Source of the DNA: Oscillospiraceae bacterium
Lineage (GTDB): Bacteria > Bacillota > Clostridia > Oscillospirales > Ruminococcaceae
Length of the DNA: 64,000 bases
Assembly: GCA_024684395.1 (NCBI GenBank)
Contig: JAIKWY010000110.1
Coordinates: 1 to 64,000 of the forward strand
Reading direction: 5' to 3'
Shown here: positions 45,601-54,450 of the stretch, piece by piece
How the letters are laid out: each line of letters begins with the position of its first letter
Numbering within the stretch: the first letter of the stretch is position 1
The notes under the pieces: generated by a model
What the model saw: the letters and a program-made list of their open reading frames with translations, nothing else
Told to the model about the DNA's origin: nothing
Database searches by the model: none
Program-made: the position numbers and the translations under genes

Positions 45601-48384
45601 AACGGTGAGCCGCAGGTATTTGCAGGTGGTACACAGTGTACGCCCGCAACACCGCTTGGTGCCAATAAGGAGCCGGAGTCCCGTATCTATTCGATCCCTG
45701 TGACGATGAAATTCACAGATCTGATGGAGCGCCGCTATCGTGAGAACCGCGGCGATGTGCGGATCTCGGCTTACAGCAATGTCAAGTTCCAGAGCCGGAA
45801 GCCTGACGGCACGCTGTGCCAGTATGTGGTGAATGATTCGTATGATCTCTATGTAGAGATCAACATCCAGGGTCTCAATACCACATGCGGTCCTGCCAAG
45901 ATCAGCAAGATCTATCCGCGCGACAAGGTCATCGACTTTGTGGGCTATGAGCTGCCGACGCTGACGGTATTCCCGTATGTCAACTTTGTGGCAGATGATT
46001 CGTTCGGCGCCAACATGGCTGGCAAGCCCCTGTGGCAGAAGTATAATTACGCCAAGTTCACCAGCATGACCTTGACACCGGAAAAGGCAATGGAACCCCG
46101 TGAGCATGAAGCACTCGGTTCTCGTGTGGACTTCTGGGTGAACGGCAAGAAGATCATCTTCAAGAAGCGCAAGAGCAAGCTGCCGCAGCTGAGCACCGAA
46201 GAGAAGGAAATGAAGGTCGGTACTGTCAACGGCTGGGGACGCTATATCCATATGACCTATGACGGCTCGGCAGATGTCGCACCGGCACAGGCGATCGACA
46301 CCATCCTCGACAAGAAGGAATTTGGCTGTATCATCATGGATCTGCCGACTCCGGTCCCGGTTTCCGCCAATATGACCGCAACGGTCGGCGTGGACTTCGG
46401 TACCAGAAACTCCATCATCGCGCTGCAGTCCAACGGTATGGTCAGGACGATCTTCCCGTATCACGGCAACCGCGAGCTGCAGCAGGTCATCATCCCGAAC
46501 ATGTTCCATGACGAGTTCAATGAGCTGTCCAACTACTGCTATATCCCGCATTTCCCGGCTATCCCCGGTGTTCCGGGCGGTTCCGGCTGCGGCAAGTTCG
46601 CATCCTCTATCATGGTCTATGCCGGTGTGAGAGATCCGAATGAACGGATCCTGCCGTATGACCTGGGCTTTGTACCGAATGTACAGGGCAGCGTCCTGCG
46701 GAAGATCATGGACGGTATGGGCGGAGCAGGTACTGGCTGCATGGGCGATGATCTGGGCTTCTATACGGACCTTAAGGTCTCTACAGACGCCAGGGACAAG
46801 GATAAGGTCGATCTGATGCGCCGCAATGTCCGCACCTTCATCAAGAGCATCATGTTCCATACGGTGCTCAACAGCTTCCAGGCAGGCTGCGGCAACATCA
46901 ACATCCGCTTCTCCACGCCTTCCGACAGCTATGCCCGTGAACTGGGCAAGGTCTGGGAAGAGGCGCGGGAGTATATCATGGATTTCATCCCGGAGTGCGC
47001 ACACGGCAATATCCATGTCGGCGACTATGCGACCGAGGCAGCGGCGCTCTTTGAGGACCTCACGGTAAATATGCCCGGCGGTCTCGGCGGTATGCCCAAG
47101 TATTCGGCGATCGCTGACGGCGGTGACGGTACCTATGACTTCACCATCAACAAGTATGAGGGCGGCAAGCTCTCGACCCCGGCAGGCGGCGAGTTCTCGC
47201 TGCGGTATGCCGGTCAGCAGATCATGACAGATAGTGTCAATGCCTTCTATGATCATCTTGTTGCCAGAAACAACGGCTTCCACAATGCGAATGTCAGAAC
47301 GCAGTTCCGCAACATGTGGGACGTTGATCCGAGCGACAAGGATGCGGTGGCGACACTGACGGAAATGGTCGAGAACCTCTCCAGCTTCCGTGAAAAGAAG
47401 GGCACTGACCGTGAGATGGAAAAGACACTTGCACTGATGCTCGTGGAGCAGTTCGGTATCGACTACAGCAAGATCATTTCTTCGAATCCTACGTCGCTGG
47501 ATGATTATGTGAACCCTGAGTATCTGAACTTCGTCCGCATGATCCAGTACAAGTTCCTGTTCCTGTTCAATGTCCTCGGTGAGCAGATCCGCAAGACGAT
47601 CCGGCTCGACCAGGAAAACCAGAACAGCTTCAATGTATACCTCTTCGGCGGTACCTCGCAGGCGCTCCTGATCGCGGAGCCGCTGTGCCAGGGCAATATC
47701 AATGTGTTCAGCGGCAACGTTTCCAATATCCCGATGGCGATGTTCATTGATGCGATGCTGGATCTGCCCCGCAATGTACACGGTGAAAAGTATGGCATCA
47801 AGTTCCTTCCTGCACCGAACAATCTGAAGCTGGAGATCGCAAGAGGTCTGATCCAGATGCCGGCTGCTTCTCTTAAGAGCTCTCGCCATGCAAACAGCGG
47901 TGTGATGCCGAACCTGATGGCAGGCGCTGCTCCTGCTGCCGGCGCAGCAACGGATCCCTTTGGTGCAGCAGGCGGTCTTGCAGGCTTCGGCGTAGCGGGC
48001 GGTCTTGCAGGCTTTGGTGCCGGAACGGCGGCAACGGCAGATAACAATGCTGATCCGAGAGATGCCGTACAGCCGCAGACGATCGATGCTTTCATTAAGG
48101 ATCTCAAGGACATCCTGAACCAGCGTACTGTCAAGCTCGCACAGGGCGAGGTCTGCATCGACTACTTCCTGAAATTCCTGGATGAGAAGAATCAGCAGAT
48201 CACGCTCTCCAAGATCCTCGATGATAAGTATGTCAGAGCCGAGCTCTCCCAGAGCCTTACCACCATGTGGAACAGGGTCAAGGAGGAGAATCCGAATATT
48301 GATGACTCCAAGCTGCTGTACCATATCTATACGCTGAAGATGGTAAGTGCGGCGATCGAGGTCTTCCTCAGAAGCGGTAATTAA
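42610..48384 (+). CDS. Giant protein (1924 aa): three internal beta-domain repeats plus Hsp70/actin-type ATPase domain plus helical C-tail
   Basis: Phosphate-1 ATVGVDFGTRNSIIAL, phosphate-2 SAIADGGDGTYDFTI, adenosine motif NVYLFGGTSQALL; repeats around APLSKEL, APFSKEF, FPFSLRM. Confidence 0.75.
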   Translation: MSFTLPGAAMAHLGTQPIKMADLKSKVDAWGKAYRDGKNGAPTYKSCNKSAAYFYFLKMNMSMFSADEQTAFLSDPDDPKFKDHRKIMILLANILLRDYCDLKIGARLIDYRTVCAYDGVHNDLINLVEGWAKEIDDQDYEKLTEIYMQIDGEKYPIAFYSTQHFVIFPFNTINSIVQDRMIGWDGAKKDYTMAALFRDIAERPMSDRALYAALVHPDAGLGHPVLDTLADWLRNNRSVTRAGGAAYPTRFEYIPIDDTTATLTKLPIAKLPPIPKDKFSEQLLIIQANTNVKNGEFGLCQVANNSIGVMEAGAPMHAVVAPLSKELIESFYAPQDGANISFMGCTVLKNGPDYHVTITLDIDGCPTAFKKVYLPSDVKKCNNFPLISLLTKGKDESTPVRLYRTDYEKSGSSTSPVFLDGKSIKLGESGDSRELSFKNGEGVRQDQFYYSSVGYHDPIAGKSYYCGYLLFEKSGPQSLYSKALASIDTAVIIDEENEIAQIAKVNRLDMSDVTAYNVYNDRILFFSTNGRDDLDKAILNRCWGTLGSTIFSTNDGKYALAPFSKEFAEMVANGDVTISSAPAPVLQSSGVDWIFSVAFDFNGKLMKTAPHVYHQDEQFTMPNPPFFYVVKTVGGQSLTAGYEVIKVANMGTNAVNNTVDSNDLTFKLENKVIQTSLFVTPGANASNVFIHAYNGNDYLGQITLNLSDYALPSGFHALLDDQMSCAVIILIKDKGMNQPKEIITGTVFDDNLFLIVKEPNRAIYTEYQAWRRDDLVVDIGGMTSEQAEGKEYQAVFPFSLRMLQNINNGSIQMVPDSTKITFNELEKRYEVSVSIMNPNAANTCVVFNMNYNLGQGKVVKCDNLPFVIAVEGGQQRGLARFNNDIPNVMLNHIDGSQLNIEVVENGETKLEDGGNIVPINADQVVLRLSTTSSAFGNSRVSCHILYQATAPITDGVFSLQSEETGEQLVIDYDADKQTVTKLDVFTDYVIFTIPMLRNGEPQVFAGGTQCTPATPLGANKEPESRIYSIPVTMKFTDLMERRYRENRGDVRISAYSNVKFQSRKPDGTLCQYVVNDSYDLYVEINIQGLNTTCGPAKISKIYPRDKVIDFVGYELPTLTVFPYVNFVADDSFGANMAGKPLWQKYNYAKFTSMTLTPEKAMEPREHEALGSRVDFWVNGKKIIFKKRKSKLPQLSTEEKEMKVGTVNGWGRYIHMTYDGSADVAPAQAIDTILDKKEFGCIIMDLPTPVPVSANMTATVGVDFGTRNSIIALQSNGMVRTIFPYHGNRELQQVIIPNMFHDEFNELSNYCYIPHFPAIPGVPGGSGCGKFASSIMVYAGVRDPNERILPYDLGFVPNVQGSVLRKIMDGMGGAGTGCMGDDLGFYTDLKVSTDARDKDKVDLMRRNVRTFIKSIMFHTVLNSFQAGCGNINIRFSTPSDSYARELGKVWEEAREYIMDFIPECAHGNIHVGDYATEAAALFEDLTVNMPGGLGGMPKYSAIADGGDGTYDFTINKYEGGKLSTPAGGEFSLRYAGQQIMTDSVNAFYDHLVARNNGFHNANVRTQFRNMWDVDPSDKDAVATLTEMVENLSSFREKKGTDREMEKTLALMLVEQFGIDYSKIISSNPTSLDDYVNPEYLNFVRMIQYKFLFLFNVLGEQIRKTIRLDQENQNSFNVYLFGGTSQALLIAEPLCQGNINVFSGNVSNIPMAMFIDAMLDLPRNVHGEKYGIKFLPAPNNLKLEIARGLIQMPAASLKSSRHANSGVMPNLMAGAAPAAGAATDPFGAAGGLAGFGVAGGLAGFGAGTAATADNNADPRDAVQPQTIDAFIKDLKDILNQRTVKLAQGEVCIDYFLKFLDEKNQQITLSKILDDKYVRAELSQSLTTMWNRVKEENPNIDDSKLLYHIYTLKMVSAAIEVFLRSGN

Positions 48385-48386
48385 AA

Positions 48387-51300
48387 ATGATGAATGATAT
48401 CCTTGAAAACGGCGGGCTGTTCAGTGACTATCTGTTCCTGATCGCAAAAGAGCCGTCCCGTGAGAACTACAGCGAATACAAAGCGTGGCAGACAGCGGGT
48501 CTGTTGACGGATATCGCAGATGAAACAGCTTCGCAGGCAAAAGCCGGGGGATACAGAGCTGTATTCCCCAGCAGCCTGGAGCTGCTGCAAGGCGAAGACG
48601 GCGTGCAGCTGCTGACGGACTCGATCCGTATCACGTATGCGGCGAATGAGGACTGCTATTATGCGGCAGCAAGGATCCGTCTTGAGAATGGCGATGTACA
48701 GCGCTGTGAGAAGAAGTATGATCGGGACAAGGTCGTCAGGTGCGATGCTTTGCCGTTTGTCGTAGCTGTAGAAGATGCAGGGCGGCAGTGTGGACTTGTC
48801 CGTTTCGACAATACAGGCAGTGCGCCGGCGCCGGAGCATGTCAGCTGCCGCGAGATGCACATGGATGTCGTAGAGGATATGACAGCCGCACTCGAAAGCG
48901 GCGGCGGGATCATCCCGATCCGAAAAAAAACGGCGCTCCTCCGGCTGACGGTGCCGTTCGGTGCGGCAACAGCAAGCTGCTGTCTGCTGTATCAGGCGGA
49001 AAAGCCGGTCAAAGCCGGTCTGTTCACAGTCGGTTCCGGCGAAACGGGCGTGCAGTATATCCTGCACTACGACGAAGCGTCCCGCACGGTGACGGAAGTC
49101 GATGCCTTTACAGAGTACCTGTGCTACACGATCCCGATGCTGACTTTAAACGAGCCACCGACATTTGCAGGCGGTGCCAGGTGTACGGAAGCAAGACCGC
49201 TCGGCATGGACAATGATCCGGAGCTCCGCATCTATTCGATCCCTGTGACGATGCAGTTTACCGGGCTGATGAAGGACGGTGGTGCGTCGATCCCTTACTA
49301 TGCTGCTGTGAATTACCAGAACGTCAGCGAGGACGGGAGGCTCCTGCCGTGCGTCGTGGATGATCTGCTGGATGTCCGCGTGACGATCACTCTTCAGTTC
49401 TCCCGGAATCCGGGCGTTGGACCGATGAAGATCAGCAAAAACTATCCGACGGAAAAGATCATTGAATTTGTCGCCTATGAGCTGCCGACGCTGACGATGT
49501 TCCCCTATGTCAACTTTGTGGCGGATGAGTCGTTCGGCAAGGAGCTGGAAGGCAGACCGCTGTGGAAGCATTACCAGCTTGCAAGGATCATAAACAGTTA
49601 CCAGGCGCCGGAACGTGTGCAGGAGTTTCGTGAGCGGGAAGCACTCGGCTCCCGTGTGGACTTCTGGATGAACGGCGGGAAGATCCCCTTCCGGAAGCGC
49701 AGCAGCAGGATGCAGGCTCACAGCAACGAAAGCGTGGAATTGCAGATCGGCACGGTCAATGCGTGGGATCGGTATATCCATATGGTGTATGACGGTTCTG
49801 ATGAACTGGCAGTGCCGCAGGAGATAGACACCAGCCTTGACGGGAAGGAACTCGGCTGTATCATCATGGATCTGCCGAAGCCTGTGAAGGTCAGTGCCAG
49901 AATGACGGCATCCTTCGGCGTGGACATCGGGGCAAGAACGACCATGATCGCCATGCAGTCGAGTGCGGCGATAACGACGGTCTATCCGTACTGCGGCAGT
50001 CAGAAGCTGCACGAGACGATCATCCCGAACATGTTCCCGGACATACTGGCAGAAATATCCGATATCGCCTATATCCCGCATTTTTCCGGGAGACCCGGCG
50101 TGCCGGGAGGTGCAGGCTGCGGGAAGTTCCTTTCCACGGTCATGGTCTATGACGGAATGTCGGATCAGAATATGCTGCTTGCGCCGTATACAGATGCATT
50201 CGTACCGGATGTAGAGGGCTGCTTCCTCTATGCGCTTATGGAGAACGGAGCAGCGGATACGGCGGGGTATCAGAGTGCGGCAATGCCGAAGCAGGCTGCG
50301 CCGCAATTGAAAAAAACCATACAGACACGGGATCATCTCGTTCTGCTCAGGAGCATTCTGTTCCATTCGATCCTCAACAGCTACCAGGCGGGCTGCGGTG
50401 ATCTGCTCATCCGCTTCACAGCGCCTTCTGTGGATACAGCGATGCGTGCGGGGAAGCTGTGGCAGGAAGCGGCTGCCTATCTGGATGAACTGGTCATCCC
50501 GCAGGCGAAGGCGCATATCCAAGCCGGGGAGTATGCTGCTCTGACGAGTGACGTGCTTCTGGAGTGGATCAAAAACGACAGAGCGAGCGCCGTCGGAGGA
50601 CTTCCGAAGTATTCCGTCATCACGGACGGCGGCGACCGGTCGTATGACATCTCCGTCTGCAAGTATGAACGAGGCGAGCTCAGAAAAGTCCCGGGCGGCA
50701 CGTTCTCCGTGCAGTATGCCGGACAGCAGATCGTGGTGGAAAGTATCCTTGCTTTCTATCGGCATCTTGTGGCGAAAAACCACGGCTTTCACAATGGGAA
50801 CGTCATCGGGCAGTTCCGGAAATTGTGGAAGACCGATGCAAACGATCAGAATGCTGAGGCGCTTCTGGAAAAGATGCTCTCCTGGTTCAGAGACTGTATG
50901 GAGCGGGAGCCCGGAGGCGGCGAGAGGGCTAAGGAGCTCGTGCTGCTGCTCATCGGGCAGTTCGGCATCGACTACGATGCGCTCCTTGATCCGAATGCCA
51001 GAACACTCGACGATTATATCGTAAAGGATTATTTATATCTGGTGCGCATGATCCAGTGCAAGTTCCTCTTCCTGTTCTACAGCATCGGCGGGCTGCTCCG
51101 CAGAACGGCAAGTCTGAAGCAGGAGATCGAAACCTGCATCAACATCTATCTCTTCGGCGGGGCTGCACAGGCACTGCTTATGGCAGAGCCGCTGTGCAAG
51201 GGCGATCTCCGGACGTTGGCGGAGCATTACGATCAGCTTCCCATGGGGTTGTTCATAGATGCGATGATGGCACTGCCGGACAATGTGAACGGCAGCAGAT

Positions 51301-51749
51301 ACCGTATCCACCTCCAGCCTGTATCGGATAACGAAAAGCGGGAAGCGGCAGGCGGACTTGTCAGGATGGAGCACGGCATCGCCGATATACATGTTGCCGG
51401 AGGGCAGATGCCGGAACCGCACGAGGCGGGAGATCAGACGCTCCCTGCCACAGCCGATGCGCTTGTGGATGAGATCAGAACGATCTTGCATGAGCATTGT
51501 GTCAGGCTCGATGTGGGCGATGTTCGGCTCGATTACTTCCTGCATTTCCAGGATAAGGAAAGCAACAGGATCACGCTTGATCAGATCTTAGCGGACCCGG
51601 ATGTCCGGGAAAGGCTTGCAGAACGGCTCGTGACGATGTGGCGTGAGGTACAGAGCGAAAATCCGTCTGTGGAGGATGCGGCGCTGCTGCATGATCTGTA
51701 TCTGACGAAGATGGTCGGCGAGGCGATCGAGACCTATCTGACAAAATAA
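48387..51749 (+). CDS. Hsp70/actin-like paralog (1120 aa) with degenerate nucleotide motifs
   Basis: Co-linear with the C-terminal ~1150 aa of 42610..48384; SFGVDIGARTTMIAM, SVITDGGDRSYDISV, NIYLFGGAAQALL. Confidence 0.75.
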   Translation: MMNDILENGGLFSDYLFLIAKEPSRENYSEYKAWQTAGLLTDIADETASQAKAGGYRAVFPSSLELLQGEDGVQLLTDSIRITYAANEDCYYAAARIRLENGDVQRCEKKYDRDKVVRCDALPFVVAVEDAGRQCGLVRFDNTGSAPAPEHVSCREMHMDVVEDMTAALESGGGIIPIRKKTALLRLTVPFGAATASCCLLYQAEKPVKAGLFTVGSGETGVQYILHYDEASRTVTEVDAFTEYLCYTIPMLTLNEPPTFAGGARCTEARPLGMDNDPELRIYSIPVTMQFTGLMKDGGASIPYYAAVNYQNVSEDGRLLPCVVDDLLDVRVTITLQFSRNPGVGPMKISKNYPTEKIIEFVAYELPTLTMFPYVNFVADESFGKELEGRPLWKHYQLARIINSYQAPERVQEFREREALGSRVDFWMNGGKIPFRKRSSRMQAHSNESVELQIGTVNAWDRYIHMVYDGSDELAVPQEIDTSLDGKELGCIIMDLPKPVKVSARMTASFGVDIGARTTMIAMQSSAAITTVYPYCGSQKLHETIIPNMFPDILAEISDIAYIPHFSGRPGVPGGAGCGKFLSTVMVYDGMSDQNMLLAPYTDAFVPDVEGCFLYALMENGAADTAGYQSAAMPKQAAPQLKKTIQTRDHLVLLRSILFHSILNSYQAGCGDLLIRFTAPSVDTAMRAGKLWQEAAAYLDELVIPQAKAHIQAGEYAALTSDVLLEWIKNDRASAVGGLPKYSVITDGGDRSYDISVCKYERGELRKVPGGTFSVQYAGQQIVVESILAFYRHLVAKNHGFHNGNVIGQFRKLWKTDANDQNAEALLEKMLSWFRDCMEREPGGGERAKELVLLLIGQFGIDYDALLDPNARTLDDYIVKDYLYLVRMIQCKFLFLFYSIGGLLRRTASLKQEIETCINIYLFGGAAQALLMAEPLCKGDLRTLAEHYDQLPMGLFIDAMMALPDNVNGSRYRIHLQPVSDNEKREAAGGLVRMEHGIADIHVAGGQMPEPHEAGDQTLPATADALVDEIRTILHEHCVRLDVGDVRLDYFLHFQDKESNRITLDQILADPDVRERLAERLVTMWREVQSENPSVEDAALLHDLYLTKMVGEAIETYLTK

Positions 51750-51922
51750 TTTCAAGTGATCTCCCTCCCCGGAACGCTCCGGGGAGGCAGGGATCCTCAG
51801 AATACGGCTTTATGGGAAAAGATCCGTTTTCCTATAAAGGCGGATTTTGATAAAACAGCGGACTGTGCTCCGGGATAGACCGGACGGAGACAGGACGAAA
51901 TTTACAGCAAAGTGGTGATAAC

Positions 51923-53335
51923 ATGGCGACAAATGAAAAAATGCTCTGCATCGGGAACGAAGAGATCCCGGCAAGCTGGGCGGCACCTGCCAGCTTTGCG
52001 CTGACAAAGGCAAATATGCCGTATCTGCTGATCGTAGCTGACCGCAAGGACGGGATGCTCGATATGATCCTTTACCGTAAGACCGGTCAGAATGCGGAGC
52101 TGGTGTCGCAGCGGCGGCTGCCGTTTTCGGTCAACCGGATGATCGCCGGAAAGATGACCGGTGCGCTGATCCAGCAGATCCAGCTGCGCCGTAAGATGGG
52201 GACCGGAACGGTGCAGAGCGTTCTGAAAGATTTTGAGAGCATTTTCCGCAGCAGCGATGCAAGACTGATGCATTTCAGAAAGCTGTCGGAGCTGCTGCTC
52301 CAGGAGAATAAGATCAGCTTTGCGGCGGTGACGGAGACGATTGAAAAGATCGTGGATTCCTGCGTATTTGATTTTGCATCGTATGCGCCGTTTTTCAGAA
52401 GACCGGCTGCTCAGAACACGATGCTGCATCTGTTCAACGGCATATTCATGGAATGGAACGGCATTATGCAGCTGATCCAGGACTATCTGACGGAGCAGAC
52501 GGTGTGGATGGAGGATGCGCATTGTGACCTCCATCTCGTGATGTGCGGTTCGCTGCTGAAGATGGCGTGTCTGGCGGAGCCGAACCTCGGGAATGTGACC
52601 AATCTGCAATTCTCGTCGTCCAGCGGACAGCTTCTGTATAAGATGAGCTATGAGATGATGAAAAATGAGAAGCACAAGTGCTTTAAGTTTTACATAACGG
52701 TGAACGCCGGACAGTATTCTGCTGTCATGCTGGATGCCTATGCCAAACGGGCAGCGCAGAACCATGCCGTGAAGGTCTCCGAGGTCTCGACGATACCTGT
52801 CTTTACCGACAGGATGCTTGCTTTGCCGGGAGATGCGGGCGTATATGCCGGCTATGTCGGCGGCAAGCTGCTGCCGCTCAACGGCATTCTGCTGCACCGG
52901 GATGAAGCGGGCAACAGACTGCTGACGGCACCGTTCTCGGAGGCATTCTCTCTGCTGATTGCCGGGGGCGCTGTCAAGTTCCAGATGCTGGAATGGACAA
53001 AGACGGACGACGGCTGGAGCATCGCTGTGAAGTATACCTACGGCGGCAGACAGTACAGCCTCCGCCCGAGGACCTACCGGGAGGATCAGATCACTGTGAT
53101 CGGGCGGTTCCCGGATCTGGTCATGTACAAGGTCTCCGGACACTCTGACATGTATCTGAGCTGTTGCAGCAACACGATCCGTGCGGAGCTGTACGGCGGC
53201 AAGAAGCAGGACGGACGGATCCTGCTCGATAGTGCAGAGGAGAGCACGTATCTCAGACTGTATCAGGGACAGAACGGGTTCCTGGGTCAGGTAGATTATC
53301 GGATCAAGAAGAAGGGAGGCGGACAGAATGGCTGA
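51923..53335 (+). CDS. Hypothetical protein sharing the beta repeat of the 1924-aa protein
   Basis: LTAPFSEAFSLLIAGGAVKFQ..YREDQITVIGRFPDLVMYKVSG..STYLRLYQGQNGFLGQVDY matches the second repeat of 42610..48384. Confidence 0.7.
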   Translation: MATNEKMLCIGNEEIPASWAAPASFALTKANMPYLLIVADRKDGMLDMILYRKTGQNAELVSQRRLPFSVNRMIAGKMTGALIQQIQLRRKMGTGTVQSVLKDFESIFRSSDARLMHFRKLSELLLQENKISFAAVTETIEKIVDSCVFDFASYAPFFRRPAAQNTMLHLFNGIFMEWNGIMQLIQDYLTEQTVWMEDAHCDLHLVMCGSLLKMACLAEPNLGNVTNLQFSSSSGQLLYKMSYEMMKNEKHKCFKFYITVNAGQYSAVMLDAYAKRAAQNHAVKVSEVSTIPVFTDRMLALPGDAGVYAGYVGGKLLPLNGILLHRDEAGNRLLTAPFSEAFSLLIAGGAVKFQMLEWTKTDDGWSIAVKYTYGGRQYSLRPRTYREDQITVIGRFPDLVMYKVSGHSDMYLSCCSNTIRAELYGGKKQDGRILLDSAEESTYLRLYQGQNGFLGQVDYRIKKKGGGQNG

Positions 53336-54419
53336 TTTCTTCTCACTGGGCGGATTCAACATCCCGCCGGAAATGATCCGACCATCCGAAGCTCCGCAGC
53401 CGGCGCCAGCCGATCCGGAGCCTGCTCCGGCATCCGCAGATCCTGTAGCAGAAGCGCCCGCAGAACCGGCGCCTGCACCGGCAGAGCCTGCATTCACGGG
53501 TCTCGGCGGCTTTTCCATCCCTGCGGATGCGATCAAGCAGCCGGAGCCAGTCGCAGAAGCGCCCGCAGAACCGGCACCTGTACCGGCAGAGCCTGCATTC
53601 ACGGGTCTCGGCGGCTTTTCCATCCCTGCGGATGCGATCAAGCAGCCGGAGCCTGTGGCGGAAGAACCCGCAGAACCGGCGCCTGCACCGGCAGAGCCGG
53701 CGCCTGCTCCGACGATCCTGAAAAAGGAAAAACCGGAGCCTGAGCCTGTACTGCCTGATCTTACGCCGGAAGAACCGGAGGAGCTGGATGACGATCTGTT
53801 TGCGGCACCGGAGGATGCGGAGCAGCACAGCATGTTTGACGATATGCAGATCAGCTTTGCCGATGCGGAGCAGCCGTTCCAGGCACCTGAACCTGCGGAG
53901 AGCATCCAGTCCGAAGCAGAAACGGTGGACGAGGACGAATTTACCGCCCCGGCTGCGGCATCGAAAGCGGTATTTGATCCGTGGTACGGTGCGGAGGAGA
54001 AGAGCATTGAGATCTATGATCCGGATATGCTCGAAGCGCAGCTCCCGGCGCAGCTGAGTTACTGTACCGTGCTGAGAAATCCCGATGACAAGAGCCGTGA
54101 TGCGTCGTGGGTCGAAGCCTGTGAGAAGCTGTATCCTGCTTCTGAGGAAGAGATGCTGAAGGCGGTCAGGGCATGTGTTGCCGTGAAGGAAAGCGTATTC
54201 AGCGGTCCGAAGGTCATTCTGATGAACAAGAGCTGGACGGCGGCAGAGATCCTTGAAGTGCCTGATATCCAGAGCTATCTCCGGCATAGTGCAAAGAAGC
54301 TCTGGGACGAGATGCTGACGATGTGCGAAGGAACAGAACCGGCAGAATGGGTCAGAGATGTCTGGCTGATGCGGCTGGTGGAGCGTGCGGTGGATTATTT
54401 CACGATCAGCTCAAACTGA
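53328..54419 (+). CDS. Pro/Ala/Glu-rich adaptor-like protein with 3 LGGFxIP motifs and a C-terminal helical tail shared with the giant proteins
   Basis: FFSLGGFNIPPEMI, FTGLGGFSIPADAIKQPEP x2; tail ILEVPDIQSYLRHSAKKLWDEM..VWLMRLVERAVDYF; overlaps the previous gene by 8 nt. Confidence 0.75.
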   Translation: MADFFSLGGFNIPPEMIRPSEAPQPAPADPEPAPASADPVAEAPAEPAPAPAEPAFTGLGGFSIPADAIKQPEPVAEAPAEPAPVPAEPAFTGLGGFSIPADAIKQPEPVAEEPAEPAPAPAEPAPAPTILKKEKPEPEPVLPDLTPEEPEELDDDLFAAPEDAEQHSMFDDMQISFADAEQPFQAPEPAESIQSEAETVDEDEFTAPAAASKAVFDPWYGAEEKSIEIYDPDMLEAQLPAQLSYCTVLRNPDDKSRDASWVEACEKLYPASEEEMLKAVRACVAVKESVFSGPKVILMNKSWTAAEILEVPDIQSYLRHSAKKLWDEMLTMCEGTEPAEWVRDVWLMRLVERAVDYFTISSN

Positions 54420-54450
54420 ATGAATATGCTTGGCAGGAGGATCGATAACA

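Noticed and set aside
45103-48324. 1073-aa antisense ORF opposite the 1924-aa gene
   Set aside because: Sense frame has clear Hsp70/actin motifs and a paralog; the antisense product is Leu/Ile/Asp/His-rich without domain logic, typical of a codon-bias shadow ORF.
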